A DNA stretch of 64,000 bases from Trema orientale. Taxonomy: Eukaryota > Streptophyta > Magnoliopsida > Rosales > Cannabaceae. The translations under genes were made by a program, and so were the position numbers. Positions 11,071 to 22,085 of the stretch are shown piece by piece (position 1 is the stretch's first letter; every line of letters begins with the position of its first letter). The notes under the pieces were generated by a model. It ran no database searches and was not told the origin of the DNA. It saw only the letters and a list, made by a program, of their open reading frames with translations. The stretch spans positions 413,114 to 477,113 of the forward strand of contig JXTC01000157.1 of assembly GCA_002914845.1 (NCBI GenBank), given 5' to 3'.

Positions 11071-11111
11071 ATTTCAATACCAGGATTTTTGGATTCTATG
11101 AGCACATTCAG
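10981..11111. repeat. 41-bp direct repeat flanking the IMPACT gene stop
   Basis: Copies at 10981-11021 and 11071-11111 both begin ATTTCAATACCAGGA and end GCACATTCAG, with three differences. The copies lie exactly 90 bases apart. The second copy contains the stop codon of the minus-strand gene, so its last bases are coding. Confidence 0.85.
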
Positions 11112-12635
11112 CGTTTATAGATCACTAACTCTCTACTACAGTTAGCCTTGATGGCATCCTCCAATTTCTCAACACAGTCGAAATCAGCTTTAAAAGAAAC
11201 CATGGTAGTACCATCCTTCCCAGTTTCGTAATCTTGCTTGATATCTTCTACTTGAAAAGACTGTAACTGGAAAGAAGCATTATGCAAAATATCGAAACAT
11301 TTAAAACATCAATCTAGACCATGTTAAATCAAGAAGAATAGTAACCATTATGCATATAAAAGGTCACCTGATGATACAGAGCCCCCAAAAGATCAAATGG
11401 GACCTCCACACCCATTGGGACCTGCAATGCATTAGATCAAATCAAAGATTCCATAGAAGACTAGAGTACTCTACAGATAGGAGTATGAAACAGCAATTAC
11501 AACGGATACCCATATAGAATAAAAGCAATGATGCAAATAGCCCAAGTCAGAAACCCTATACCTTGGATTTTACTAAACAAGTTGGGGCGTTTCTTAAGCA
11601 TTCCGAGGTAACTCCTCCATAAGCTCTGACTAGCCCTCCGGTGCCTAATTTGATACCTCCGAAATACCTTCCAAATACAAAAAAGAAAATATTATTACCA
11701 ACTTTAAGTTGGTTCATGTAACATGACAAACATTGTGGTACTCTAATTCAAGTGGATAGTCTTCATTCAAAACCAAAAATAATGCTTCATACTGAGGCAG
11801 AAAACTCTGGAATATTGCTAGGTAAGTCCCAATGAAGAATGGAACCCCGACCTCATCAGCCCAAAGCATGGGCTTGACGACTCGACTACCCCTCAGCTAA
11901 AAACAATAGTAAAATCATCATCAATATCAAATTCTTCAAAAACAATGAAGCATCTGAAAATGTATTTACCTGATGACGACCACCATAACTCTGTCGATTC
12001 CAGAAGAAACGATGGCAGATTGTATTGGCTTTCCAGCTGTACCCGATGGTTCTCCATCATCATTGGACCGGTATTGATCTCCAACCTGACTTGTTCAAGA
12101 AAATCGCTTAATTTTCTCTCGTTTTCTTTCTTGACTACCAAACAGATAATTTTGAGAAACTAAATCAAACAAACAAAGTAAACCCATTATAGAACTCTAC
12201 CTTATAAGCCCAACAATTATGAGTGGCGCGCGGATCTCGAACCTGATTTCAAGAAAAAGCAATCAAAAGAACCAAGCTTTATCATAATCAGAGCCTAAGA
12301 AATATTGGGTCGATTACCATAAAGCGAACAAAATAGTGAAAAGATACCTGGGAGAGGAAGGAAAAGGCGGATTGTTCATCGGAGATTGGGCCAGCAATGG
12401 CGATGAATTTGCTCTTTTTGATCTCTTTTTCGAAAGTGACTCTTTCCGTGATCGTCGTGAAAGCACCACCGCCGCGGCCATTGCTGCTGCTACTGCTGCT
12501 GCTTGTGGTGCTGACCATGGCTCTCTTGTGGAAGAGACCAGTACTAGAACGACGTTGAGTTTGAGTCAGTAGCAGTAGCTTACGACAATGGTAGTGGGAA
12601 CGACAACTGGGTATTGTTATCGCTACTACTGGCAT
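11108..12635 (-). CDS. IMPACT/YigZ-family protein (UPF0029), six exons
   Basis: Six exons on the minus strand: 12348-12635, 12201-12242, 11970-12085, 11562-11667, 11368-11421 and 11108-11266. All introns are GT..AG; the product is 254 residues. The family hallmarks are intact: ATHNCWAY (residues 102-109), [14 protein letters not shown] (118-131) and [13 protein letters not shown] (149-161), the conserved core of the IMPACT/YigZ N-terminal domain. Residues 203-254 are the smaller C-terminal domain found in the bacterial-type YigZ branch. The RWD domain of animal IMPACT is absent. Residues 1-50 are rich in Arg, Ser and Thr, poor in acids and lie outside the domain, so plastid or mitochondrial import is plausible; a second Met at residue 40 could give a cytosolic form. 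The molecular activity of this branch is not settled; animal and yeast relatives restrain GCN2, but that role should not be assumed here. Confidence 0.9.
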
Positions 12636-12841
12636 GGCTTAACCGAAAGACTTCTTCTTCTACTTCTTCGATTCGGTGGACCAAACATTTTGAGACACCC
12701 ACTGTAGCGTTGGCCGCACTCATGCGGGTGGTGATGATATCGGTTCGAAACGACGTGTCGTTTGGATTGAATATGACCACTTGAAACGACAGCAAATCCT
12801 AATTGCACTATGTGGTCGCTGTTTTTTAATATCATGATTCT

Positions 12842-12881
12842 CTCTCTCTATCTCTCTCTCTTTCTTTCTTTCTTTCTTTTT
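12842..12881. repeat. CT/CTTT microsatellite
   Basis: A TCTC run passes into TTTC units just upstream of the IMPACT gene. It directly abuts the left end of the neighbouring transposable element, which hides that element's target duplication. Confidence 0.8.
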
Positions 12882-12912
12882 TGGGTTAATGGCACAAATA
12901 GTCCCGGAACTA

Positions 12913-13245
12913 CTCAACTCGTGGCAATTTGGTCCTCGAAGTATCAATTGTGGCAATTAAACATCTAAATTTTCTAATATATAGTAGTTTGGTCTCTAAG
13001 CGGTCTGACAAAAAAATGAATTTGAAAGATAATTTAAGAATTTTAAACATAAAAATGAATAATTATAAAAAAAAATTCCCTAAAATTGTAGTTTCAAGAA
13101 CCCTAAAAATACAAATGATACATCTTTCTCAACTCGTGGCAATTTGGTCCTCGAAGTATCAATTGTGGCAATTAAATACCTAAATTTTCTAATATATAGC
13201 AGTTTGGTCTCTAAGCAGTCTGACAAAAAAAATGAATTTGAAAGA
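12913..13245. repeat. 215-bp tandem duplication (second copy interrupted)
   Basis: Copy one is 12913-13127. Copy two starts at 13128 with the same CTCAACTCGTGGCAATTTGG and continues to 13245, where the solo LTR enters. Its remainder is at 16086-16185. The two copies differ at only a few positions. Confidence 0.85.
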
Positions 13246-16080
13246 TGTTGAACCAAAAAAAAAAAAAAAAATTGTGGGATTATAAAACGTGGGGGAGGTT
13301 AACAGCCATTACCTCCCCACTTTCCCATTTATTTTTTTAATTTTTTTTTAAAATAGAGATAATTATCCATTATCCCATGATTAGTGGGATAACTTCCCAC
13401 TCAGAAAAAGTACTGAAAGTAATGGGGAATTAAAAAAAAAGGAAAATAAAAAAATAAAATCTCTTTCAAAGTGTCTATAAATAAGGACATACACTGGGAG
13501 CCTTTTGGCCAGTCAGAAAAAAATGCGACAAAGAGAAAGAGAGAGCAGGAAAGAAAGGAAAATACAGAGAAAAAAATAGAGAGAAAAGGAAAGGCAAATA
13601 CAGAAAGTTCTGAAAAAGACAAGTTCTGTGAAAAGTAGTCTACAAAGTAAGTTGTATGGGATTTTCCCTATATCTCTTCTCCCTACTCCTCTCTAAATTT
13701 TTCTCTTGATTATCCCTATGATCTAAGATTGTCCATGGCCAACAGAAGTTTTATGACCTAGGCCGCCAATGATGATCAAGGTTATAATCGAGAAGAAAAT
13801 TTACTTTTATATTTTTCTCTCTCAAAATTTCTCAAAATTAAGGATTCTAAATTTCATTTTGGTTCCGCTATAACCTAGGCTATTTAAGCTACAAAGAGCA
13901 TACGGCAAGACATAGCCAAAGGGAAATTAGAGTCTTCTTTTCATTGGGTCGTTACGCGGCTGAAATTTTTCCCGAAAATATCAAAAACTCTAAAACTTTC
14001 TTTTGGTTCCACCACGACCTAGGCTCACAAGCCGACAGAGGTTTACGGTGAGGTTATGGCCATAAGAAAATTAGAGTTTTTACATTCTATTGGGTCGTTA
14101 TGCTGCCAAAATTTATCCAGGGGAAAAATTGAAATTTAGTCCTAAAATTAAGACTTTTAAAAAGGATATATATATATATGAAATATGTACCGTGATTCCT
14201 TTTTGAATACGTGAGCTTTTATTTTTGTTTTATTAAAAAAATAATGATTAAAAGATAAAAGACTCAAAACACGTGTACATATTAGAAAAAAATACCTACA
14301 AATAGGTAAAAAAAAATACCTACCGAATTGGCAACCATATATATATATAATCGTGTACTTATCAAATGCAAGAAATTCAAATCAAAGCATATCTGACATA
14401 AAAAAAAAATGGTTAGGTTCAAATCACTTATATGTCCAAAATGCTTAGAGTTTCTGGTGATTCTTTTGTCCAAATCAAATAGAGGATAAAATTACTTGTA
14501 TCCTACAGTATGTTTTATATGCCTAAATAAATCTTCACAGTCGTGAAATTAAGTGAAAAAGGAACCAAAAAAAAAGATGACAAGTATCATTGCAGCCCAA
14601 AGCACTAAAGTGGCCCAATAACATACTGAAAGATATCATGCCCAGAAACCAGTCCATACTCTCGGTCCAGAACCCAACTATATAAAAGTATGACCCATTA
14701 TCCTGCTAAAGCCTACAGAGATACTTAAAGACCCAGCCCAAAAGCCAAAGTTCTCAAACTCTTGTCTAGGCCCAATAACTCTTTGACGACAAAGTCCAAA
14801 ATTCCTGCAAACCCAAATGTCTAAATATAACTTTAAACAGAACCTTTAAGATCAAGTTCAAGACTCGAAAGTCCCGTATGCTTCTTTTCTGTGTGCAACC
14901 ATACTGATAGAAAATGAGAAGTCAAGAACATGAGCTTATCTATACATGGTCTATGAAGGAAATTATTATTTTGGGATGAGATCACACAACGCAGTAAGCG
15001 TTGATCTCAATACATAAAAGAAAAAAATTGAGAGTGGGCCAAAGAGAAAAATCAGTTGGAATAATAAGCAACATGTATTGTTCCAATTAAATCGAATCAT
15101 GACAAAAATTAAGACTCCAAAGTTCTCCTTGAGTCTATATATTTTTGTTAAAATCAAATCAAAATAAATTTAATAGATTACAAAATAAACATGAAACGAA
15201 AAAGTCTTCTTAGCTTATAATTCTATAAAATGGGATTGCTAAGAAATTAACCTAAATTAAAAAAATATATGAACTACGTCAGACTTGATTCCGCAAAGGA
15301 TACATAGGCAACCTAGAAAATATACTAGGTGCAGTTGCAAGTTTAAATCAAACTTCCAAAAGTTCCCAAAGTTCTAAGTGAGATCATTCATCTCAAAATT
15401 CCCAAATCTATATCAAATGGTAAAAATCTCCAAAATACCAATGAGGTCGGTCATTCACTTCAAATTCTCCGAACCACAAAAATGTTAGAACTACGTTGAC
15501 TTGATTCCTCCTAAAGGATATGTAGGCAACTTAGTTGCAAAAAAAACTAAGTACAGTCATAATTCCTAAATAAAATCAAACTTTTTCTCAATATTCTAAG
15601 AAAGTCATTCACCACCAAATCTAAACACAACTCCTATAATTCCATAAAAGGTCATTTACCTAGGAATTCGCCAACTTCTAAAAATACTTTTAGTTCCACG
15701 ATATGGTCATCTACCGGAATTTCATAAATTCTCAAATATTGTCGTAAATTCCTCGACATGGTCATTCACCGGAATTTTCTAATTTTCAGTTCAAAACTCT
15801 TAGAACTACAAGTGGCTTGATCCCTCAACGGGGTATGTAGGCAACTCAATTAATTCAGTTGAGTGCAGCCACAATCCAAAATCACCCAAATTTTTCCAAA
15901 ATCACACAAGTAAACTGACGTCATTATAATTGGAATCAAAAGGTTTTCCTTTGTACCAAAGGATTGTAATTAAGAAATTATTCTTATAATCTTGAATGGG
16001 TCGAACTCTAATAAACTTTCATGCTTTAAGATTGGCATGGGTGAAATTATGTTGTGTGATTTCTAAATTTTTACTCAACA
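13246..16080. mobile_element. Solo LTR (~2.8 kb) of a Tat/Ogre-type Ty3/gypsy element
   Basis: The segment starts TGTTGAACC and ends TACTCAACA, giving the usual TG..CA inverted ends of an LTR. AAAGA flanks it on both sides (13241-13245 and 16081-16085), a perfect 5-bp target duplication. A TATA-like TATAAATAA lies at about 13486. No second LTR, primer site or gag-pol is present, so it is a solo LTR. Three diverged copies of a motif of the form GAACTAC..G..TTGATTCC..GGATA.GTAGGCAACnnA lie near 15271, 15489 and 15804. I associate a similar ACTACG/TAGGCA motif with Tat/Ogre-group gypsy elements, whose LTRs are long. Two diverged copies of a ~180-bp unit occur at about 13845-14115. Confidence 0.75.
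14288..14342. repeat. Fragment related to the 33.7 kb inverted-repeat element
   Basis: AATACCTAC, a spaced AGGTAAAAAAAAATACCTAC and ATTGGCAACCATATAT match, in order, the reverse complement of the left arm of the element at 33703-33944. It lies inside the solo LTR. Confidence 0.5.
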
Positions 16081-16420
16081 AAAGATAATTTAAGAATTTT
16101 AAACATAAAAATGAACAATTACAGAAAAAATTTCTCTAAAATTGCAGTTCCAAGAATCCTAAAAATATAAATGATACATCTTTCTTTTTCTCCAAATCAA
16201 TTTTTTTCAGTTTATTTTCTTTAAATACACTTTCAAACGCTACAGTGTACTACTCACGTGTGTTTTTGGTCAGAAATTAACAATAAATTACAATTTAGAC
16301 AATTCAGGACCAAATTACTTCAAATCTGAAAAATTCAAGAACTTAATTGTAATAATTAAAATTTTGAGGACCAAATTGCCACAAATTGGATAATCCCAGG
16401 ACCATTTGTGCCATAAACCC

Positions 16421-16712
16421 TTCTTCTTCTTCTTTTTTTTTCAATAAGCTAGTGGTCGGTGTTTACCAAGGGAAACGTAACTAAATCCTATCATATATGA
16501 CCTGACTAATAATAAAATGCAGTACATATCTGCATGGAATATGTACAATTGACCATGCAATTTTATTTGTTTGCCAAAAAATCAATATGCAGATAATCGG
16601 GCGAACGAAAAAAAGAAAAGAAAAAGAAAGAGGAGAAAAAAGAATGATTTTTTTTTTTCATTATACCATTAATATCTTAAAAAGAAAAAAAAAATAGTAG
16701 TTCCAGATCAGC
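16421..16712. other. 3' flank of the UBP16-like gene
   Basis: AT-rich spacer with a poly-A/GA tract (16608-16640) and T-runs. The minus-strand UBP transcript probably ends here; no clear poly(A) signal can be singled out. Confidence 0.45.
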
Positions 16713-19700
16713 TCAAACCTCATAAAATGTATGAGCTGATCTTTCTCCACTTGCTCTTCTTAATGATACACCGGTTCTAACATCAAAAGGGTTAGCCCAT
16801 AAAACATGTCCGAAGTCGGTTTCCCTACTGCTACTCCTATCCAATTGGCTGGTTGATTTTCTACGGTTTTTATTAGTGTCAGTATACAAAATTCTGGAGT
16901 TCCCTTCCCTTTCAACATCCCAGCTGCTCCCTTGGGGTGGCAGCCTCCTCCAAACATCATTTCCCTCGTTAAAATCTGTATCAAAGTCCGAATAAGACGA
17001 AGATGCAACCGTGTTCGATGAATTTCCATATTGCCTGTAAAAACTGCTTCCTGCTTTGCCAAAGATGTAATCAGAGAAGTCATCAGTGCTGCTGGAGTCC
17101 TTGGTGCTGACAGTGCTGGAAGAACTTGCATCCGAGCAACTAAAAATAGATGAACTCTCACTCGATGAATCTGCTCCACGAACTTTGTGGACCAAGTTTA
17201 ATGTCCAATCATATGGATACGAACTATCCAGGTAAGGATTTCTACTGAACCTCGGTTGTGTGGAAGGAACATCCATCGTCGTGGAGTTGGATCTTGACTT
17301 TGATTTGCCAATGCTGGAAGGAACTGCTTCCAAGTTCCTTCTCTTAAACTTAGCACCATGCGTGACCATATTGCTACCCAGCAGAGATGGGGGCCGCGGA
17401 GACTGCCTGAACATTGTAAAAGTTAAGGGAGTCTTTACTGGAATATAGAAAATCAGAAGGTCACAGAACAATAAAAATGAAGGGTATTACCTTTCATAAA
17501 GAAGCATGTAAGCCCCTTCTGATAAGACCCTCTCCAACTCCACAGGTATTACCTAAAAGAATAGGTGCAACCATTAAATCTGAAATATTGTCTCCCGCCA
17601 ACAAGGGAAGCACGGTAAAGAAAATAAAGCAAGACAAGTAAACCAGGAAAATAATTATTTAAATGTGCATGAAACAAGGGACATACTGTGCTGTCATCAA
17701 TCCTGAACCACTCCCTCCGAATATTCTTTACATAACACACATAATGACCTGAAAAGGCAGCACTCATAATATCCAAGTGAACGACCACACCATAAAGACT
17801 GTACAACGGAGATCTATCACTTGATCTGCTCATATATGGGGCCATGTCGAGTAACTCAGGGAACCGAACTGACTTGCTCAATTTCTCAAAGTTACCAGAC
17901 TGCAGTTCTCAGGAATAAGATAAAATTAGCATTCAAAAATACAAGAAAAGCATAAGATTAAACATAACACTATAAAATTACCTTAAATCGTTTCAACACA
18001 ATTGTAAGAATATTTGGTGCCTCCAGTACCGTCAACTTCTTTCTGGCTTTCTCATAAGATTTACATCTTTATAAAAGCAGAAAAAAAGAATATTAATCAA
18101 ATTAGATAAATAAGAATGAAAAGTGACTTAAAACCTACATGGATTAGAAACTCTCGTCTAAAGTTCAAATATCATGTAAAAAAGAACTTTCCTTCTATAT
18201 GCACAAACCATTCAAAACTGCAATATCCAATCAAGAACTCTCGGACAAATTTAAAAACAAAGCAAATTAACCAACCTGCTGCAATAATACTTATTATCTC
18301 GATCCAAAGTTTCTGTGGCTGTAAATTGTGCAAGAGCCTCTTCAAGAGTTCCAATTTCCCCGTCTATTTCGACTGTAAGGTCCATCATCCGCTCACAGAG
18401 CTCAGATTTTCCTTGGCACCTCATGCACTTAATCTGGGAAATTCCGATCATGACATTGCCAACATAAGTACAAGATGTAGTAGAGAGAACAACGAATGAA
18501 ACTCCGTAAACTTTGGACCTTGCTAAATTATCAGAGTCAGAAACAACCTTAGATCGGAGGTATCCTCCAAAAGTCATTCCTACTAGAGTTGTTTCTTCTG
18601 CCAAAGGACCCTTGGCACCAGTATTGTTGAGGAAAACAGACTGCATTGTATCAACAGCATACCTGCAATCTTAGTCACTTATCACTTTATACGCATTTGA
18701 GGAGTAGAATTAAACAAGTGGGATAATATATTTATTCTTTTGAGTTTTATCTGGCTCACCTTAAAAATTCGTGGGCATCTTCTTCCCTACCATGACCAAG
18801 ATGACTTCCAATCTTATTTATTTTGGATAGTATCCTAATTGGGGACAGTGGGGAAGTCCCTTCCCTCGCCTTATGAATAAGATACTCAAACTCACAGATA
18901 AAACACCAGTCCTTCTTTCCACCTGTTTCAATGGATGAACTCATAAAATAAGAAAGCTGCCAAGTGCATGACCCTATATTTAAATGATTTGCAGCCATGA
19001 AATGAAACTCACAAGTCTGGGAGTGAAGCCCTTGAAGAAAATACGAAGTAAAAGGTCGAGTAAACGCCAAGCACTGGAGCACAGCGTTAGCATAACAGCT
19101 GCATAAATTTCCAAGATTATAATACTATTAGCTAAACATTTTTCAATAAAGGAAAAACACAATTCAGACCAGAAATCATGCGGCTTATCTTTAGATTTAT
19201 TAATAATTATCAAATATACGAGAAACAGATAACAAAAACCACTAAACTAGTTTAGTTGTCTCACAAGAAAAAATCTAAAACTTATTGGATCTTGTTGAAG
19301 TGTTCATCAGTAATATAACATTTTTTTCACAGTATACAGCATTGAAAAAATAATGTCCATATGTTGATTCGAAGAACTATATCTCTACATCACCTGTTTC
19401 CACAATTTGTAAGACCAAATGGGCAAAGAACCATCATGTCATGAGTGTACAGTTTCACGAACAATTCATATGGGAAGATTAGCTGCCAAAACAAAAGCAA
19501 AATACAAAATTAATGCAAAGTCGAAATAGCAAAAACTGGGAAAGCAAGAAAAATAGATCATATTTAAGAAGAAAAAAAGTAACCTTATGCTTTCCAGTAT
19601 TCTCACTCCCAAGACTTGACACATTGCATTTCGACTGTTTAGGGGCTCTAAACTGTTGTACAACTTTCAGCATGGATGTCTTAAAACCATTACTAGCATT

Positions 19701-21698
19701 TTGTGGTAAGGTAGGGATACTGCTACTTTTAACTGGCAAAGCATGATAACCATCATTCTTTGAAGATTTGGAACTGGAAACAAAGTGCTCACCAGTGCTC
19801 GAAGATGGATGATCAACAGAAGCAACAGATGAGAAAGATCGGTCTTCTTTGCATTCAAATGGAGACAAATTATCCTCCCCTTTATTGGATGATGTGCTCC
19901 CAGACTTGGCTGTATCTTTACCTGACTTTTCCGTCAAAGGAGTTCCTCTTGTTAGCTTCTTACTGCTCAAATTAGTTGCAGGCTGAACATTTTCATGTTT
20001 GGCTGTCTTAGCTTTGTTTGATTGCAAAGTAGACTCCATGTTCCCATCAGCATGACTAGAATCCATCTTACTAAATTGGTTCGTGCTTGATATACAATCA
20101 ACAGAAGTAACCAACTTAACAGAGCCTGAGGGAGGTGAACTTGTAGTTTCCATCTCTTTAATGTTGGTGGTCTTGCTAACAACATCAGCTTCAATACCAT
20201 CAGAAAGAGGTTTCTCTATTCTGACACGAGTTTCAGAATCAAGAATATCCTTGGATGAACAATATGATTCACCAGGAGCAAAAGCAGCAAAACCAGTCTC
20301 TGTTCCTTTCTCATCCGCAAAAAGCTTTCCTGATTTGTGTTCCATCTCAAGATCATTACCATGAAAAGAGTCCACTTCACCACTAAAATCACTCCTCTCT
20401 TCAAACTGCATTAGAGAAGTTGGAGGACGACACTCATCCTTGTGACCTTGTCTCCAGTGAATGATTTGGCACTTACCAGAACTAAAGAAAATAAAGAAGT
20501 GAATAAAATAACAAAACTTAAAATTTAGGGAAAGGAAAAAGTACACTAGAGCACAGACGTAAACATTAAACAACTTCTAGGTCAACCAGATTTCCACCTA
20601 AATCTCAACATCAAAACATATATAATTTCTTTTCTTCAAGAACAGTGTGCCTTCGAACATAAGTTAATTAACAGTACTAATAGAATGCCCAAAACCAAAA
20701 AAAAAGGAAAAAAGAACAGAAGTACGCAAAATGAGACCACATAAACGAGTTAACGTTGGGTTTCACCAATATACCCAAATAAAACTTCCCCCTTATTAGA
20801 AAGAACTAAAACCTGCAGTTTTATAGAAGGTAAAATCTAGCCGTCTGAAATGGGAAATACGTCTAAGTTTTAACCCATTTGACTAGACTTACATAATAGC
20901 ATACTGAAACATGTTCGCTTTTCGAATAAAAACTTCAAAATATAAACAAAAAGAAAAGACCTCAGCACGTGTTATGATACACAGCCAGGGTGAGTTTACT
21001 TGAACAACAAAAAACTGACAAATAAATATATATTTCTAAGCTCTTACAATCATACTAACAATATGCCCTATATTTTCTTTTCCTTACAATCGCAAATCAT
21101 CATTATGACCGAGAGCTCATCTTTTTGGCAATGTCATCCAAAAACGCAGCAATAATGTCAACCCTTTTATCACAAAGTCTCTTCTCCAATATTCCAATTG
21201 GCATTTTCTCTCACTGGGTCGGAACAGAACAAAAATTGGTGACAGTTCTACAATTTCACGAATTTCCCACAATCGAATCAATGGCTCTGATGCTTCTAAA
21301 ATTTAAGCTAAGCCCATACATTCGTAGCAGTAAGAAAAACCATTGAACTGAGAGTACTTCAGAAAATAAAAATAAAAAAATAAAAAAGGAATGAAATTGA
21401 AGAGAATTTGGAGAAAAAGAACTGACCAGTATCTGACAGACTTGCACTGCGAGCATCGCATGGTGGTGGGGCTGTAACAGACGGCGCATTGGTGAGGGCG
21501 AGGCGCCGCGACCGGATCGTACAAAGCAGTGAACTCGACCTCAGCCATGGCAGACTCCTCCGACGCCATGGCGAGAAGGCGCAGGACCTCCTCCTCCTTG
21601 GCGGCGTCGTTTCTCCACTTGCGCCGAATCAGAGCAAAGGCAACCAAGAGGAAGGAGAAGAGGAGGCCATGGAACCCTAGAATTCCCGAGACCAGCAT
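16713..21698 (-). CDS. UBP16: MYND-type ubiquitin-specific protease, UBP16-like, eleven exons
   Basis: Deubiquitinating cysteine protease of the plant UBP15-19 group. Exons: 21427-21698, 19584-20481, 19394-19482, 19013-19098, 18760-18922, 18548-18662, 18276-18433, 17982-18066, 17687-17899, 17491-17552 and 16713-17406; product 944 residues. Residues 5-24 are a hydrophobic anchor followed by RRKWR. A MYND zinc finger spans 71-108 (C71, C74, C82, C85, C91, C95, H104, C108). A long Ser-rich linker leads to the catalytic Cys box FGLTNCGNSCYANAVLQC (nucleophile C421). Then come the GHGREEDAHEF box (from about 489), a CxxC..CxxC zinc pair (KCMRC, YCSRC) and the His box FSGHYVCY (H674) with WFRIDD. 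The catalytic set is complete. The Ser/Asp-rich tail (715-944) is probably unstructured. UBP16 is chosen over UBP15 from the N-terminal RRKWR..EE..RLL pattern and the MYND region. Introns 4 (90 bp) and 6 (114 bp) are in frame and stop-free. Confidence 0.93.
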
Positions 21699-21990
21699 TT
21701 ATCCAGCTCCGAGGATCAGTCCAGAACAGAGAAACCCTATAATCGGATTCTTGCTGCTATACATAGATAGATTCGGAGACGGCGGAGGCGGAGGCGGCGG
21801 CGCGTGGAAAAGAGGTGGTGGTGGTGGTGGAGAAGGCAGGGGTAGAAAGGGAATTTCAAAAGGGGAGCATAGAATTGGGGCATCTGGGATTGGCAGGAGA
21901 TTTGGGGGAAAGAAAGGAAGCTGTTTGGGTGGGTTGGGTGAGACCAGAGGAGAGAGAAAGAGAACCCAAAAGAAGACAGAGAAGGATGGG

Positions 21991-21997
21991 TATATAA
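21991..21997 (-). promoter_or_regulatory. Probable TATA box of the UBP16-like gene
   Basis: On the minus strand TTATATA lies about 290 bases before the start codon, followed by a CT-rich leader typical of plant 5' untranslated regions. A start site near 21960 would give a leader of about 260 nt. Confidence 0.5.
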
Positions 21998-22077
21998 GTC
22001 CAAAGTGTCGTTGACTCATTTGTCCAAATTTTTTAGTGCGTTTTCTTTTTTTTTTCTTTTAAAAAATTTGAAAAAGC

Positions 22078-22085
22078 TGACGTGG
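22078..22085. promoter_or_regulatory. TGACGTGG bZIP-type motif upstream of UBP16-like gene
   Basis: AGCTGACGTGG occurs 380 bases before the start codon. The ACGT core with TG/GG flanks fits plant bZIP binding sites. The same 11 bases occur upstream of the 21-exon gene (48730-48740). Function is inferred only. Confidence 0.35.

Larger units (their letters stand above)
12883..16420. mobile_element. TIR (MULE-like) element carrying a tandem duplication and a nested solo LTR
   Basis: The left end GGGTTAATGGCACAAATAGT and the reverse complement of the right end GGGTTTATGGCACAAATGGT match; the similarity goes on for over 100 bases (shared GTGGCAATTTGGTCCTC). Directly after the left end, a 215-base segment (12913-13127) is repeated in tandem (13128 onward), and the second copy is split by the solo LTR at 13246-16080. 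The copy resumes at 16086-16185 and then runs into the right end. Without these events the element is about 0.5 kb. A 9-bp target duplication cannot be judged because both flanks are CT-rich. It lies 248 bases from the IMPACT start codon and 293 bases from the UBP stop codon. A third copy begins at 63953. Confidence 0.75.

Noticed and set aside
18756-19082. A continuous coding exon through 18923-19012 in the UBP gene
   Set aside because: The segment has a strong GTGAGT donor and a CAG acceptor, and removing it restores the family sequence (QTCGKKDWC). It was called an intron, with retention noted as a finding.
21489-22014. Plus-strand frames of 63 and 161 codons rich in Gly/Arg
   Set aside because: They are antisense to the first exon and CT-rich leader of the UBP16-like gene.
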